DNA of 39,487 bases from Betaproteobacteria bacterium HGW-Betaproteobacteria-14 (GTDB taxonomy: Bacteria > Pseudomonadota > Gammaproteobacteria > Burkholderiales > Rhodocyclaceae): assembly GCA_002840845.1 (NCBI GenBank), contig PHCS01000020.1, positions 1 through 39,487 on the forward strand. Reading direction: 5' to 3'. Both the position numbers and the translations under genes were made by a program. Shown in pieces: positions 1-13,288 of this stretch; position 1 is the first letter of the stretch; each line of letters opens with the position of its first letter. Under the pieces are notes generated by a model. That model saw only the letters and a list, made by a program, of their open reading frames with translations. It made no database searches and was not told the DNA's origin.

Positions 1-3000
1 GCACGCCCGGCGACGTGAGCTTGAGCAGCACCTGCGACAGGCCGTTCACGAGCCCGAAGCGGGCCAGCCGCGTTGCGGCCGGGGCGAAGTCGGCGAGGAA
101 CAGGTTCTTCTCGCCGGGCGCGAGCAGCGCCTGGACGAAGGCGGCGAGGGCGGCCTCGTAGTCGGCATTCACGTTGATCCAGCTGCTGTGGGCCTTGGCC
201 TCGCGCACGGCCTTGATCATGTACTGCTCGATGCGTGCGCGGTAGGCGGCCAGCGCGTCGTCGTCCAGGCTGCCCAGGCTACCGAGGGGCCAGGTGCCGA
301 TGAGGGTCTGGTAGAGCAGGTACTCGTCGTTGGCGCAGGGCGCCAGGGCGCCGTCGAGGCTGCGCTTCTTGCTGCGGTTCATGCGGCTCCAGCGCTTGAG
401 CGAGAGCTTCCACGCGGCGGGGATCTCGGAGAGCACGCTGATGCGCGCACGCACGTCCTCGGCGCGCTTGCTGTCGTGCGTCGAGGTGGCGAGCATGTTG
501 TGCGGCCAGCGCTCGGCGCGCAGGCGCGTGGCGGCATGGAAGGCGGAGACGGAGACGCCGAAGCGGCGCGGGTCGCCGCCGACGTCGTTGAGCGAGGCGA
601 GCCGGTTGTAGCGGTAGAAGGAGGTGTCCTCCAGTCCCTTGGCCATCACGGGCGAGGTGAACTGCTGGAACTTCATGGCGAAGGCCCAGACGCGGTCGCG
701 GTAGGCCTGGTTCTTCCCTTCGGCGATCTGCGTGGTGAGCACGCCCCTGACGAAGTCGAAGATGCTGACATCCGCCGCGGGGCTGCGCTTCTTGGCGACC
801 GCCACGGCCCATTCGATGTGGCGCTGGTCGTCGACCGAAATGCGGCCGGCGGCAAGATAGCTGCGGTAGACCGGGAAGCAGGCGACCACCTCCATGAGGG
901 CGGCGCGCAGGTTGTTCAGCGTGAAGTCGCAGGTGTAGCGGCTGGCGGAGGCGATGCGCGCCAGCCGGTTGGCGAGCACGTTGAGTTCGCTTGCCAGCGC
1001 CGAGCGCATGATGAGCTTCTTCGACTGGTACACCAGTTCGTCGAAGTCGATGCGCTCGCCGATGAAGTCGGCGTAGATGCGCGTCATCTTCTTCTCCGAT
1101 GCGGTGTCGACGAAGAGGTTGTTCGCCAGGTTGGCGAAACGATAGCCGGTGGCGCCGTGGATCGGCCAGTCGGCGGGCAGCCACTCGTGCTCGGCCATGA
1201 TCTTTTCGATGACGAGATAGAGCGGCAGGCAGCCCGGTTCGGCGGCGGTGTCCGCTGCCTGCACGTCCGCCGTCGGCCGGCCGCAGACGCGCGACTGCAC
1301 ATGCCGGAAGTAGCGGCCGGGATCGTAGAGGCCGTCCGGATGGTCGATGCGCAGGCCGTGCACCTTGTCCTGGTCGACCCAGTCGAGCACCAGGCGGTGC
1401 GTGTCCTCGAACACGGCGTCGTTCTCCATGCGCAGCGCGGCGAGGTCGTTGATGTCGAAGAAACGGCGGTAGTTGATCTCGTCGGAGGCGACCTGCCAAT
1501 AGGCCAGGCGCCAGGTCTGCGCCTTGATCAGCTCGTGCAGCAGTTCGAAGCTGTCGGCGTCGCCGGGGCGGCCGTTGAACTCGGCGACATTCTCCTCGAT
1601 GTGTTGGGCGATGTCCGCCGAGGCGTCGCACAGCTCGGCCAGCTGGCGCTTGAGCATTTCCTTGTCGCGGCTGCGCTCGGCGCAGCGGCCCGGGTCGGTC
1701 TCCGTGCGCGGCGGCAGGTGGCCGAAGGCCGTGACCAGGCTTTGCAGGCGCTGCAGCGTCCCGTGCTGCGCGCCGAGGGCGGCGACCAGCCGCTCCAGGC
1801 GGTGCGCGACGATGCGCGGATACTCGGCCGGGTCCACCGGCAGGCGGTGCTGGTAGTAGGCGAGGCTGAACTCGCCGTGCGCCGCGTCGAAGCCGAGCTT
1901 CAGCTCGCCGCGGTTGAGCACCGTGCCGTAGTGGTCGCCCAGCAGCGGCAGCAGCACCTTGCCGCACAGTTCCGCGTTGAGCGGGTCCCAGTCGATGTCG
2001 AAATAGGCGGCGTGGGCCGAGGCCTGGCCGTTCTCCAGCACGTCGAGCCACCAGCCGTTGTCGGCGCCCATCACGCCCATGTGGTTGGGCACCATGTCGA
2101 GCAGCTGGCCCATGCCGTGGGCGCGCAGCGCGGCGACGAGGCGCTCGAAATCCTCGGCGCTGCCGATCTCGGGATTGAGGGCGTTGTGGTCGACGATGTC
2201 GTAGCCGTGGCTGCTGCCCGGCCGCGCCTTCAGGTAGGGCGAAGCGTAGCAGTGGCTGATGCCGAGTTCCGCCAGGTAGGGCACCAGTTCGGTGGCCTGC
2301 GCCAGGGTGAAGTCGCGGTTGAACTGCAGGCGGTAGGTGGCGCGCGGGATGATCGCCTGGCGTTCCGCCGCCTCTTGCGTCGCATGGGGCGCGTGGGGAG
2401 ACACGGCGCTGCCGCGCTCCTGGCGCATGGCTTCGGCAAGGGCGCGCTGGCGCGGCTCCTCGCGCCAGTCTTCCAGCGGCACGGGCAGGCGGCGGCGCCA
2501 GTTGGGATGGCCCTCGTTGCTGCCCGGCAGGTTGGGCTGCTCGGCGACGCCGAAGACGTCTTCCTGCTGCACCACCATGACCTGCGAGGGCGTGCGCGCC
2601 AGGTAGCGGTGCACGGCGATGGAGAGTTCCGGCGTGATGTCGGGCACCGACACCGGATGGATGCTTGCATCCGCGGGCAGCAGGTTTTCGCGCTGCAGGG
2701 CCATGAGCAGGCGCGCGCGGTCCTGCGACCGCCCGGCTACGCTGCCCTCCTTCATCGCTTCGGTGGGGAACAGTCCGAGCGCTGCGCGCGTGTCGAGGTC
2801 GAGCCCCTTCCAGAATCCGCGCAGCGTCGGCAGGTCGTGCGTGCTGACGGCCACCAGCGCCTGGCGCGGGTAGTCCGGCGGCGGCTTGAAGGCGCCTTCC
2901 TCGCTGCGCTCGAAAAAGAACGGGCGGTAGGTGAGCACGCCGAGCTCGGCCAGGCGCGGACGCAGGGCGTCGGGCACTGTGCCGAGGTCCTCGCCGATCA

Positions 3001-4606
3001 CCAGGCAGCGGTTGCGCTGGCTCTCCAGCGCGAGGATGCCGAGCAGATCGTCGAGCGGGTAGGCGACGTAGGCGCCCTCGGCGGGCGTCGCGCCGACCGG
3101 CACCCAGTACAGGCGCATGAGCCCCATCACGTGGTCGATGCGCAGCGCGCCGCAATGGCGCATGGCGGTGCGCAGGGTGGCGATGTAAGGCGCATAGGCG
3201 CGCTCGCGCAGGCGCCAGGGATTGAAGGGGGGCAGGCCCCAGTCCTGCCCGTACATGTTGAAATCGTCGGGCGGCGCGCCGGCATGCGCGCCGACGGCAT
3301 ACACATCCCGGTTGGCCCAGGCTTCGGCGCCGCCCGGGTCGACGCCGAGGGCCAGGTCCTGGTAGAGGCCGACGCCGAGGCCGCGCGTCCACGAACGCAG
3401 GCCGGCGGCGGCGAGCTGCTGCTCGGCCAGCCACTGCAGGTAGCGATGGAAATCCACCTCCGCCGCATGCGCCGCGGCGAAGGCGGCCACCTCCGGCGCG
3501 GCAGGGTCGCGATAGGCTTCCGGCCAGGCCGGCCAGCCCCAGACGGCGGCATCCTGCTTGCGGAAATGCGCCTGCAGCGCTTCGAACAGGGCATGCATGC
3601 GCAGCGCTTCGCCCTGGTCGGCGCAGTACTGGCGGAAGGCGAGGGCGCGTTCGCTGTTCTGCGCCAGGTGGCGTTCGCTGAAATGGCGCCAGGCCAGCCG
3701 CAGCGCATCGAGCTTGGCGGCGCCGACCTCGGTGTACTCGACCAGTTCGGCGGCACGCAGCCGGCGCAGACGCGCCTGGAAACGGGGCGAGGCGAGCAGG
3801 TCGCGCGCGGCCTTCGACTCGCCAACGTCGGCGACGGCCTCGACGTCGATATAGAGCACGTTGAGGAAGAGCCGGCTCGACGGGCTGTACGGGCTGCAGT
3901 GGGCGGGATTGTCCGGGTAGAGGGCGTGCAGCGGGTTCAGGCCGACGATGCCGGCGCCGGACTCGGCCGCCAGGTCGAGCAGGGCGGCGACGTCGCCGAA
4001 GTCGCCGATGCCCCAGTTGCGCCGCGAACGCACGCCGTAGAGCTGCACTGCCGGACCCCAGACGCGGCCGCCGTTGCGCAGCGCCTCCGGCCGGTAGCAG
4101 TCGGCCGGCACGACGATCAGCGTCATCTGCGCCGGCTGCGCCGCATCCTGCCCGGGACGCTCCAGCTCCAGGCGGTGGTAGCCGGTCTCGCCGATCGGCG
4201 GCAGCGGCAGGCGGAAGCGCTGGAAGGTGGCGCCGCCGATGCTGCGCTCGCCGGCCGCCTCGAGGTCGCAGGGGCGGAACTGGCCGCCGTGGCGCGCGCC
4301 CTGCTCGAGGTTGAGTGTCCAGTTGAAGTTTTCCCGCGCCCAGCCGGCCGGCACGCTGAGCTCGATGTCGAGCGGCGCGTCCGTCTGGCGCATGACGTGC
4401 ACCGGCGGCAACGGCCGGCGCCAGTCGCGGTTCTCGATGTCCTCGGCCAGGCGCGTCGGGTCGGCATCCGGTGGTACGCCCATGGCGGCGAGCAGCAGGC
4501 GCCGCGTGCGGTCCGACGTCAGGTGGCGCTTGCCCCAGATGTCGTGGTAGTCGGCTTCGATGCCGCACAGCGCGGCCAGCCGTTCCAGCGGGGGCATGTC
4601 GCTCAC
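1..4606 (-). CDS. malQ-treY: MalQ-TreY fusion: 4-alpha-glucanotransferase / malto-oligosyltrehalose synthase (partial, runs off the left edge)
   Basis: One open frame of at least 1535 codons joins two enzymes. Residues 1 to about 735 are a GH77 amylomaltase, which disproportionates maltodextrins: the nucleophile lies in ALRIDHVMGLMRLYW near residue 490, the acid/base Glu in GEDLGTVP near 540 and the third Asp in STHDLPT near 590. From about residue 752 (RATYRLQFNRDFT) a GH13 TreY domain starts, which converts the reducing-end alpha-1,4 bond of a maltodextrin to the alpha,alpha-1,1 bond of maltooligosyltrehalose; SSHGYDIVDHN, VPNHMGV and LRIDHPDGLYDP are visible. The TreY C-terminus lies outside the window. 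I chose the GTG at 4606 because GGAGGG sits 7 bases upstream; an in-frame ATG at 4597 is the alternative. It is the last gene of the operon and supplies the substrate of TreZ. Cytoplasmic. Confidence 0.93.
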   Translation of the reverse strand, partial: MSDMPPLERLAALCGIEADYHDIWGKRHLTSDRTRRLLLAAMGVPPDADPTRLAEDIENRDWRRPLPPVHVMRQTDAPLDIELSVPAGWARENFNWTLNLEQGARHGGQFRPCDLEAAGERSIGGATFQRFRLPLPPIGETGYHRLELERPGQDAAQPAQMTLIVVPADCYRPEALRNGGRVWGPAVQLYGVRSRRNWGIGDFGDVAALLDLAAESGAGIVGLNPLHALYPDNPAHCSPYSPSSRLFLNVLYIDVEAVADVGESKAARDLLASPRFQARLRRLRAAELVEYTEVGAAKLDALRLAWRHFSERHLAQNSERALAFRQYCADQGEALRMHALFEALQAHFRKQDAAVWGWPAWPEAYRDPAAPEVAAFAAAHAAEVDFHRYLQWLAEQQLAAAGLRSWTRGLGVGLYQDLALGVDPGGAEAWANRDVYAVGAHAGAPPDDFNMYGQDWGLPPFNPWRLRERAYAPYIATLRTAMRHCGALRIDHVMGLMRLYWVPVGATPAEGAYVAYPLDDLLGILALESQRNRCLVIGEDLGTVPDALRPRLAELGVLTYRPFFFERSEEGAFKPPPDYPRQALVAVSTHDLPTLRGFWKGLDLDTRAALGLFPTEAMKEGSVAGRSQDRARLLMALQRENLLPADASIHPVSVPDITPELSIAVHRYLARTPSQVMVVQQEDVFGVAEQPNLPGSNEGHPNWRRRLPVPLEDWREEPRQRALAEAMRQERGSAVSPHAPHATQEAAERQAIIPRATYRLQFNRDFTLAQATELVPYLAELGISHCYASPYLKARPGSSHGYDIVDHNALNPEIGSAEDFERLVAALRAHGMGQLLDMVPNHMGVMGADNGWWLDVLENGQASAHAAYFDIDWDPLNAELCGKVLLPLLGDHYGTVLNRGELKLGFDAAHGEFSLAYYQHRLPVDPAEYPRIVAHRLERLVAALGAQHGTLQRLQSLVTAFGHLPPRTETDPGRCAERSRDKEMLKRQLAELCDASADIAQHIEENVAEFNGRPGDADSFELLHELIKAQTWRLAYWQVASDEINYRRFFDINDLAALRMENDAVFEDTHRLVLDWVDQDKVHGLRIDHPDGLYDPGRYFRHVQSRVCGRPTADVQAADTAAEPGCLPLYLVIEKIMAEHEWLPADWPIHGATGYRFANLANNLFVDTASEKKMTRIYADFIGERIDFDELVYQSKKLIMRSALASELNVLANRLARIASASRYTCDFTLNNLRAALMEVVACFPVYRSYLAAGRISVDDQRHIEWAVAVAKKRSPAADVSIFDFVRGVLTTQIAEGKNQAYRDRVWAFAMKFQQFTSPVMAKGLEDTSFYRYNRLASLNDVGGDPRRFGVSVSAFHAATRLRAERWPHNMLATSTHDSKRAEDVRARISVLSEIPAAWKLSLKRWSRMNRSKKRSLDGALAPCANDEYLLYQTLIGTWPLGSLGSLDDDALAAYRARIEQYMIKAVREAKAHSSWINVNADYEAALAAFVQALLAPGEKNLFLADFAPAATRLARFGLVNGLSQVLLKLTSPGV

Positions 4607-4625
4607 TGGACTACCCTCCCCCCTG

Positions 4626-4646
4626 CCCCCTGCCCGGGGCAGGGGG
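4626..4646. repeat. perfect 10-bp inverted repeat with 1-base centre between treZ and malQ-treY
   Basis: Arms CCCCCTGCCC and GGGCAGGGGG flank a single G. The repeat lies in the only sizeable gap (109 bases) of the operon, just upstream of the ribosome binding site of malQ-treY. In RNA it would form a very stable GC hairpin, but there is no T-run, so it is not a classical terminator. The C-rich flank CCCTCCCCCCTGCCCCC resembles the dispersed intergenic repeat at the right edge of the window. Possible roles are a mobile palindromic repeat, an mRNA stabiliser or a partial attenuator. Confidence 0.6.
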
Positions 4647-4715
4647 TGACGACGGTTCGCCGCTGTGCGGCTCCGGGCACTGGCTGGCGCCCCTTCGGAC
4701 GGCCGTGCGGGGCGC

Positions 4716-6551
4716 TCATGGCCTGGCGCCCCCGCGCTGCGAAGTCCATGCCAGCGTCCACGCCACCGACCACGGCGGCAACGTGCCCGCCGCAAGGTCC
4801 GCTTCGGCCAGGTGATCGCTCAGGTAGAGCGTGTCGCCCGGCGGCGGCGCGGCCTGCGCCGGTGCGTTGCCGAGATTGGCGAGCAGGGCGAGGCGGCTGC
4901 CGTCGCCCATGCGCCAGTGGGCCGAGAGCACGTGTTGCGACGGCAGCGCAAAGCTGCCCGCGTCGCCTTGCATGCCGCGCAGGCGCGGCACGATCTCGTC
5001 GCGGCGCAGCGCCAGCAGCTGCCGGTGCAGGGCCAGCATGCGCGCATGCGGCGCGCGATCCACGGCGTCCCAGTCGAGCACGCAGGCCGTGAAGGTGGCA
5101 GCATCGTTCGGGTCGGGGATGCGCGCCTGCGCCGCCGGATCGGCGAAGCGCGCGAACTCGCGGCGCCGGCCCTGCGTCACCGCATCCGCCAGCTCCGGGC
5201 CGAAGTCGCAGAAGAAGAGGAAGGGCTGCGCCGCGGCGAATTCCTCGCCCATGAAAAGCATCGGCGGCTGCGGCGCCAGCAGCAGGACGGCGGTGAGGGC
5301 CTCCAGCGCCGCCGGCTCGACAAGGTGGCAGAGGCGCTCGCCGAAGGCGCGGTTGCCGACCTGGTCGTGCGTCTGCAGGAAATCGACGAAGGCGCCCGGC
5401 GGCAAGGCGCGGCTCGGCTCGCCGCGCACCTCGCCGTCGCGGAAGGGCGAGGGGTCGCCCTGGAAGGCAAAGCCTTCGGTGAGGCAGCGGCCGAGCTGCG
5501 CCAGCGGCGCCTCGGCGTAGTCGGCGTAATAGCCGTCCCGCTCGCCGGTCGCCAACACGTGCGCCGCGTGGTGGATGTCGTCGTTCCACTGCGCCGTGGC
5601 GAGGCGCGGATGACCTTCTGCGTCGCGCGGCAGGTAGCGCGACTGGTTCTTGTCGTTCTCCAGGATGAGATGGATCAGGCGTTCGCGGCCGGGGCCGGCG
5701 CGCACGGCCGCGCAAAGCGACTCGACGATGTCGGGCTGCGAGTCGTCGCGGATGGCGTGGATGGCGTCGAGGCGCAGGCCGTCGAAATGGAACTCCTCCA
5801 GCCAGTAGAGTGCGTTGTGGATGAAGAAGTCGCGCACGACCTCGCTGCCCGGGGCGTCGAAGTTGATCGCCGCGCCCCACGGCGTGGTGTGCAGCGGATT
5901 GAAGAACGTCGGCGCGTAGGCGTGCAGGTAGTTGCCCTCCGGGCCGAAGTGGTTGTAGACGACGTCGAGCAGCATCATGAGGCCGCGCGCGTGCGCCTCC
6001 TGCACCAGCATCTTGAGGTCCTCGGGGCGGCCGTAGGCGGCGTCCGGCGCGAAGGGCAGCACGCCGTCGTAGCCCCAGTTGCGCCGGCCGGGGAAGTCGG
6101 CCACCGGCATCAGTTCGAGGGCGGTGACGCCGAGTTCGGCGAGGTCGTCGAGGCGGCGGCGGATGCCGTCATAGTTGCCGCTGCGGGAGAAGCAGCCGGT
6201 GTGCAATTCGTAGATCACCGCCTCTTCCCAGCATCGCCCGCGCCAGGCGTCGTCGCGCCAGGCGAAGGCCTGCGGGTCGATGACTTCGCTGGCGCCGTGG
6301 ATGTCGTCGGGATTGAAGCGCGAGGCAGGATCGGGCACGCGCAGGTCGCCGTCGATGAGGTAGCAGTAGCGCGTGCCGGCGCCGGCTGCGTCGAGCCGTG
6401 CCTCGTGCCAGCCGTCGTCGCCGCGGGCGAGCGGAATCCGCTTGCCGTTCAGTTCGACGTCGACCTGGCCGGCGGTCGGGGCCCAGAGGCGGAAGCGCGT
6501 GGCGCCGTCCTCGATCTGCGCGCCGAAGGGCATGTCGTGCCGCCGTATCAC
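4716..6551 (-). CDS. treZ: malto-oligosyltrehalose trehalohydrolase TreZ
   Basis: The product hydrolyses the bond next to the trehalosyl end of maltooligosyltrehalose and frees trehalose, directly after TreY. It has 611 residues, normal for TreZ. An N-terminal beta-sandwich domain (about 10-100, [17 protein letters not shown]) precedes a GH13 barrel with the nucleophile D262 in [10 protein letters not shown], acid/base E298 in LILENDKN and the stabilising D396 in LQTHDQVGN. The GTG at 6551 overlaps the glgX stop as GTGA, which suggests translational coupling; an ATG at 6533 is possible. A copy of the bipartite repeat spans the start region (6541-6565). Confidence 0.93.
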   Translation of the reverse strand: MIRRHDMPFGAQIEDGATRFRLWAPTAGQVDVELNGKRIPLARGDDGWHEARLDAAGAGTRYCYLIDGDLRVPDPASRFNPDDIHGASEVIDPQAFAWRDDAWRGRCWEEAVIYELHTGCFSRSGNYDGIRRRLDDLAELGVTALELMPVADFPGRRNWGYDGVLPFAPDAAYGRPEDLKMLVQEAHARGLMMLLDVVYNHFGPEGNYLHAYAPTFFNPLHTTPWGAAINFDAPGSEVVRDFFIHNALYWLEEFHFDGLRLDAIHAIRDDSQPDIVESLCAAVRAGPGRERLIHLILENDKNQSRYLPRDAEGHPRLATAQWNDDIHHAAHVLATGERDGYYADYAEAPLAQLGRCLTEGFAFQGDPSPFRDGEVRGEPSRALPPGAFVDFLQTHDQVGNRAFGERLCHLVEPAALEALTAVLLLAPQPPMLFMGEEFAAAQPFLFFCDFGPELADAVTQGRRREFARFADPAAQARIPDPNDAATFTACVLDWDAVDRAPHARMLALHRQLLALRRDEIVPRLRGMQGDAGSFALPSQHVLSAHWRMGDGSRLALLANLGNAPAQAAPPPGDTLYLSDHLAEADLAAGTLPPWSVAWTLAWTSQRGGARP

Positions 6552-6565
6552 GGCGACTGACTTTC
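6541..6565 (+). repeat. bipartite motif copy 1
   Basis: CGCCGT, 10 bases, CTGACTTT. Spans the glgX stop and the treZ start. It matches the copy at 38983-39007 at 23 of 25 positions. Confidence 0.75.
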
Positions 6566-8680
6566 CATGAGCAATACCAGAGAGCGGCCCTGCAGCTCAT
6601 AGCCGTTGTCGCCGGCATAGCAGCCGTCTGCCGCCAGGCCGGCCATGTACTGCGTGTCGAGCAGCACCTGCCAGCAGCCGCCCTGCGGCAGCTCTGGCAG
6701 CGCGAAATGCAGGGCCTCGTGGTGGGCATTGAAGAGCACGATGAAGTTGTCGTCGCGGATCGGACGGCCGCGCCGGTCCCGCTCCTGCAGGGCGTCGCCG
6801 GAGAGGTACATGCCGAGGCTGCGGGCGAAATCGTGCTCCCACTCGTAATCGCTCATCTCCGAGCCGTCGGGTTTGAGCCAGCGGATGTCCTTGATGTCCG
6901 CGCCGTGGATGCGCTTGCCCTGCAGGAAATGGCGCCGGTGGAAGACCGGATGCTCGCGGCGCAGGCGGATCACGCGCTGCACGAAGGCCAGCAGCTCGCG
7001 ATCATCCTGAGACAGGTCCCAGTCGAGCCAGGTCAGTTCGCTGTCCTGGCAGTAGGCGTTGTTGTTGCCGGACTGGCTGTGGCCGAGTTCGTCGCCCGCC
7101 AGCAGCATCGGCACGCCCTGCGAGAAGAGCAGGGTGGCGAGCAGGTTGCGCTTCTGGCGGGCGCGCAGCGTCCGGATGGCGGCATCGTCGGTGGGTCCCT
7201 CTACGCCGCAATTCCAGGACAGGTTGTTGTCGTTGCCGTCGCGGTTGTCCTCGCCGTTGGCCTCGTTGTGCTTGCCGTTGTAGCTCACCAGGTCGTGCAG
7301 CGTGAAGCCGTCATGGGCGGTAACGAAGTTTACGCTGGCGTAGGGCTTGCGGCTGGTGTGCTCGTAGAGGTCGCTCGAGCCGGTGAGCCGCGTGGCGAAC
7401 TCGCCGATGAGGCCGCCATCGCCCTTCCAGTAGGCGCGCACGGTGTCGCGATAGCGGTCGTTCCATTCGGCCCAGCCGACGGGGAAGTTGCCGACCTGAT
7501 AGCCGCCTTCGCCGAGGTCCCACGGCTCGGCGATCAGCTTCACCTGCGACAGCACCGGATCCTGGTGCAGGATGTCGAAGAAGGCGCCGAGGCGGTCCAC
7601 ATCGTGCAGTTCGCGCGCCAGCGCTGAGGCCAGGTCGAAGCGGAAGCCGTCGACGTGCATGTCGAGCACCCAGTAGCGCAGCGAGTCCATGATCATCTGC
7701 AGCACGCGCGGGTGCTGCAGGTTGAGCGTGTTGCCGCAGCCGGTGAAATCCATGTAGAAGCGCGGATCGTCCGGCATGAGGCGATAGTAGGCGGCGTTGT
7801 CGATGCCGCGGAAGGACAGCGTCGGCCCCATGTGGTTGCCTTCGGCGGTGTGGTTGTACACCACGTCGAGGATGACCTCGATGCCGGCCGAATGCAGCGT
7901 CTTCACCATGGTCTTGAATTCACCCACGACGCCGCTGGCGCTGTAGCGATGGTCGGGCGCGAAGAAGCCGATGGAGTTGTAGCCCCAGTAATTGCTTAAT
8001 CCCTTCTCGACCAGGTGCCGGTCGTCGACGAAGGCATGCACCGGCATCAGCTCGACGGTGGTGACGCCGAGCTGCTTGAGGTGTTCGATCACCGGCCCGG
8101 TGGCGATGCCGCCGTAGGTGCCGCGTAGTTGTTGCGGCACCTCGGGATGGCGCATGGTGAGACCGCGCACGTGCAACTCGTAAATCACCATGTCGTGCCA
8201 GGGGATGCGCGGCGAGCGGTCGTCGCCCCAGGAGAAGGCCGGATCGATGACGCGGCACTTCGGCATGCCGGCGGCGTTGTCGCGCCGGTCGAAGGAGAGG
8301 TCCTCGTTGCGATGCCCGATGCGATAGCCGAAGTGCGAATCGCTCCAGCGCAGGTTGCCGACGATATCCTTGGCGTAGGGTTCGAGCAGCAGCTTGTTGG
8401 GGTTGAAGCGGTGGCCGCGCGCCGGGTCGTAGGGGCCGTAAACCCGGTAGCCGTAGAGCAGGCCCGGACGGGCATCGGGCAGGTAGCAGTGCCAGACCTG
8501 GTCGGTGTGCTCGCGCAGTTCGATGCGCTGCAGTTCGCGCCGCCCCGTCGGGTCGAACAGGCACAGCTCGACTTTTTCGGCATGCTCGGAGAACAGTGCG
8601 AAGTTCACGCCTTCGCCGTCCCAGGTGGCACCGCGCGGATAGGGGTTGCCGGGCCAGACGGCGTTGAGGATGTTTGCCAT
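6548..8680 (-). CDS. glgX: glycogen debranching enzyme GlgX
   Basis: Isoamylase-type GH13 enzyme that cleaves alpha-1,6 branches, mainly short stubs on glycogen limit dextrin. It has 710 residues. A CBM48-like N-terminal domain (about 10-110) is followed by the catalytic barrel: [13 protein letters not shown] (269-281), nucleophile D349 in [10 protein letters not shown]385 in [10 protein letters not shown]457 in TAHDGFTL. The start [11 protein letters not shown] at 8680 is supported by homology; the open frame continues upstream through glgC in the wrong frame, so the longer reading (to 10012) is not a GlgC-GlgX fusion. The start lies 11 bases after the glgC stop, with only a weak AACGGA-like ribosome site. 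Confidence 0.94.
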   Translation of the reverse strand: MANILNAVWPGNPYPRGATWDGEGVNFALFSEHAEKVELCLFDPTGRRELQRIELREHTDQVWHCYLPDARPGLLYGYRVYGPYDPARGHRFNPNKLLLEPYAKDIVGNLRWSDSHFGYRIGHRNEDLSFDRRDNAAGMPKCRVIDPAFSWGDDRSPRIPWHDMVIYELHVRGLTMRHPEVPQQLRGTYGGIATGPVIEHLKQLGVTTVELMPVHAFVDDRHLVEKGLSNYWGYNSIGFFAPDHRYSASGVVGEFKTMVKTLHSAGIEVILDVVYNHTAEGNHMGPTLSFRGIDNAAYYRLMPDDPRFYMDFTGCGNTLNLQHPRVLQMIMDSLRYWVLDMHVDGFRFDLASALARELHDVDRLGAFFDILHQDPVLSQVKLIAEPWDLGEGGYQVGNFPVGWAEWNDRYRDTVRAYWKGDGGLIGEFATRLTGSSDLYEHTSRKPYASVNFVTAHDGFTLHDLVSYNGKHNEANGEDNRDGNDNNLSWNCGVEGPTDDAAIRTLRARQKRNLLATLLFSQGVPMLLAGDELGHSQSGNNNAYCQDSELTWLDWDLSQDDRELLAFVQRVIRLRREHPVFHRRHFLQGKRIHGADIKDIRWLKPDGSEMSDYEWEHDFARSLGMYLSGDALQERDRRGRPIRDDNFIVLFNAHHEALHFALPELPQGGCWQVLLDTQYMAGLAADGCYAGDNGYELQGRSLVLLMESQSP

Positions 8681-8691
8681 GATGTCCGTTC

Positions 8692-9908
8692 TCAGTAATA
8701 GCCGCTGACGTCGAAGACGTGCCGGCCCTTGGCCATGACGGCGATGCCGCCTTCGCTGACGCGGAAGCGTGCGCGGTCCGCTGCCGCATCGAAGCCGATC
8801 TGCGTGCCGGCTTCGAGGGTGTTGTGGCGGTCGACGATGACGCGCTTGAGGCGCGTGCCGCTGCGGATCACGGTGTAGTCCATGACGATGCTGTCGTCGA
8901 TCTCGACGTCCGGCTCGATGATGACCTCGCGCCGGATGATCGAGTTGCGGATGCGGGCGCCGTTGATGAGGGAACCGGCGCCTAGCGTGCTGTTGATGAT
9001 CTCGCCGTTGTTGACCCTGACGGAAGGGCCCTGGTAGTTGCTCGAATTGACGAACCAGCGCGGATTGAACAGGTTGAAGCGGGGTTCCCTGCCCAGCGTG
9101 TCCTGGTTGGCCGCGAAGTACGCATCGATGGTGCCCACGTCGCGCCAGTAGCCGGCCTCCTCGTAGGTGCGAATGCCGGGAATGCGATTCTGCGCGAAAT
9201 TGTAGGCGAAGACGCGGTGGGTGTTGATCATGCGCGGCAGGATGTGCTTGCCGAAATCGTTCTCGCCGCGCTGCTTGGCGCTCTCGAGCGCTTCGAGCAG
9301 CACTTGCGTGTCGAAGAGGTAGTTGCCCATCGAGGCGAAGGCGCGCGTCGGGTCGCCGGCCATCGACGGCGGATTCGCCGGCTTCTCCAGGAAGCCCTTG
9401 ATGAGCCCTTTGGCATCGGCATCGATGATGCCGAAGTCGGAGGCCTGCTGCAGCGGCACGGGAATCGCGGCGACGCTGACATGGGCATTGTTGTCGCGGT
9501 GGAAGTCGATCATCTGGCGCACGTCCATGCGGTAGATATGGTCGGCGCCGAAGACGGCGACCATGTCCGGCGCGTGGGTCTCGATCAGGTTGATGTTCTG
9601 GTAGATGGCGTCGGCCGTGCCCTGGAACCATTCCTGGCCCTCGCGCATCTGCGGCGGCACGATGGCGATGAATTGGCCGGGGAAGACGTGGGACAGGCCC
9701 CAGGCATGGCTGGCGTGCTCGATCAGCGACTGCGACTTGTACTGCACCAGCATGTAGATGGCGTGGATGTCGGAGTTGACCAGATTGGAGAGGACGAAAT
9801 CGACGATGCGGTAGCGCCCCGAGAACGGCACCGCAGGCTTCGAGCGTTCGGCCGTCAGCGGATGCAGGCGCGAGCCGATGCCACCCGCAAGCACCATGGC
9901 GAGTACCC

Positions 9909-9912
<4 letters not shown>
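8692..9912 (-). CDS. glgC: glucose-1-phosphate adenylyltransferase GlgC
   Basis: Makes ADP-glucose from ATP and glucose-1-phosphate, the committed step towards glycogen and towards GlgM-made maltose-1-phosphate. It has 406 residues, close to the 420-430 usual for the family. Visible are the nucleotide-binding loop [14 protein letters not shown] near the N-terminus, [20 protein letters not shown] and a C-terminal left-handed beta-helix ([29 protein letters not shown]). The ATG at 9912 overlaps the treS-mak stop by four bases (ATGA). No GlgA or GlgM is in the window, so the consumer of ADP-glucose must be encoded elsewhere. Confidence 0.95.
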
Positions 9913-13274
<3,362 letters not shown>

Positions 13275-13288
13275 CCGTGCCTCTCCGC

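Noticed and set aside
279-4568. 1429-codon minus-strand frame overlapping malQ-treY
   Set aside because: Wrong frame of the same strand. The correct frame, open to the left edge, shows all GH77 and TreY motifs.
188-5092. Very long plus-strand open frame (1634 codons) opposite the trehalose genes
   Set aside because: Shadow of malQ-treY and treZ. It spans two real genes on the other strand, is Arg/Ala/Val-rich without any motif, and arises from high GC at third positions.
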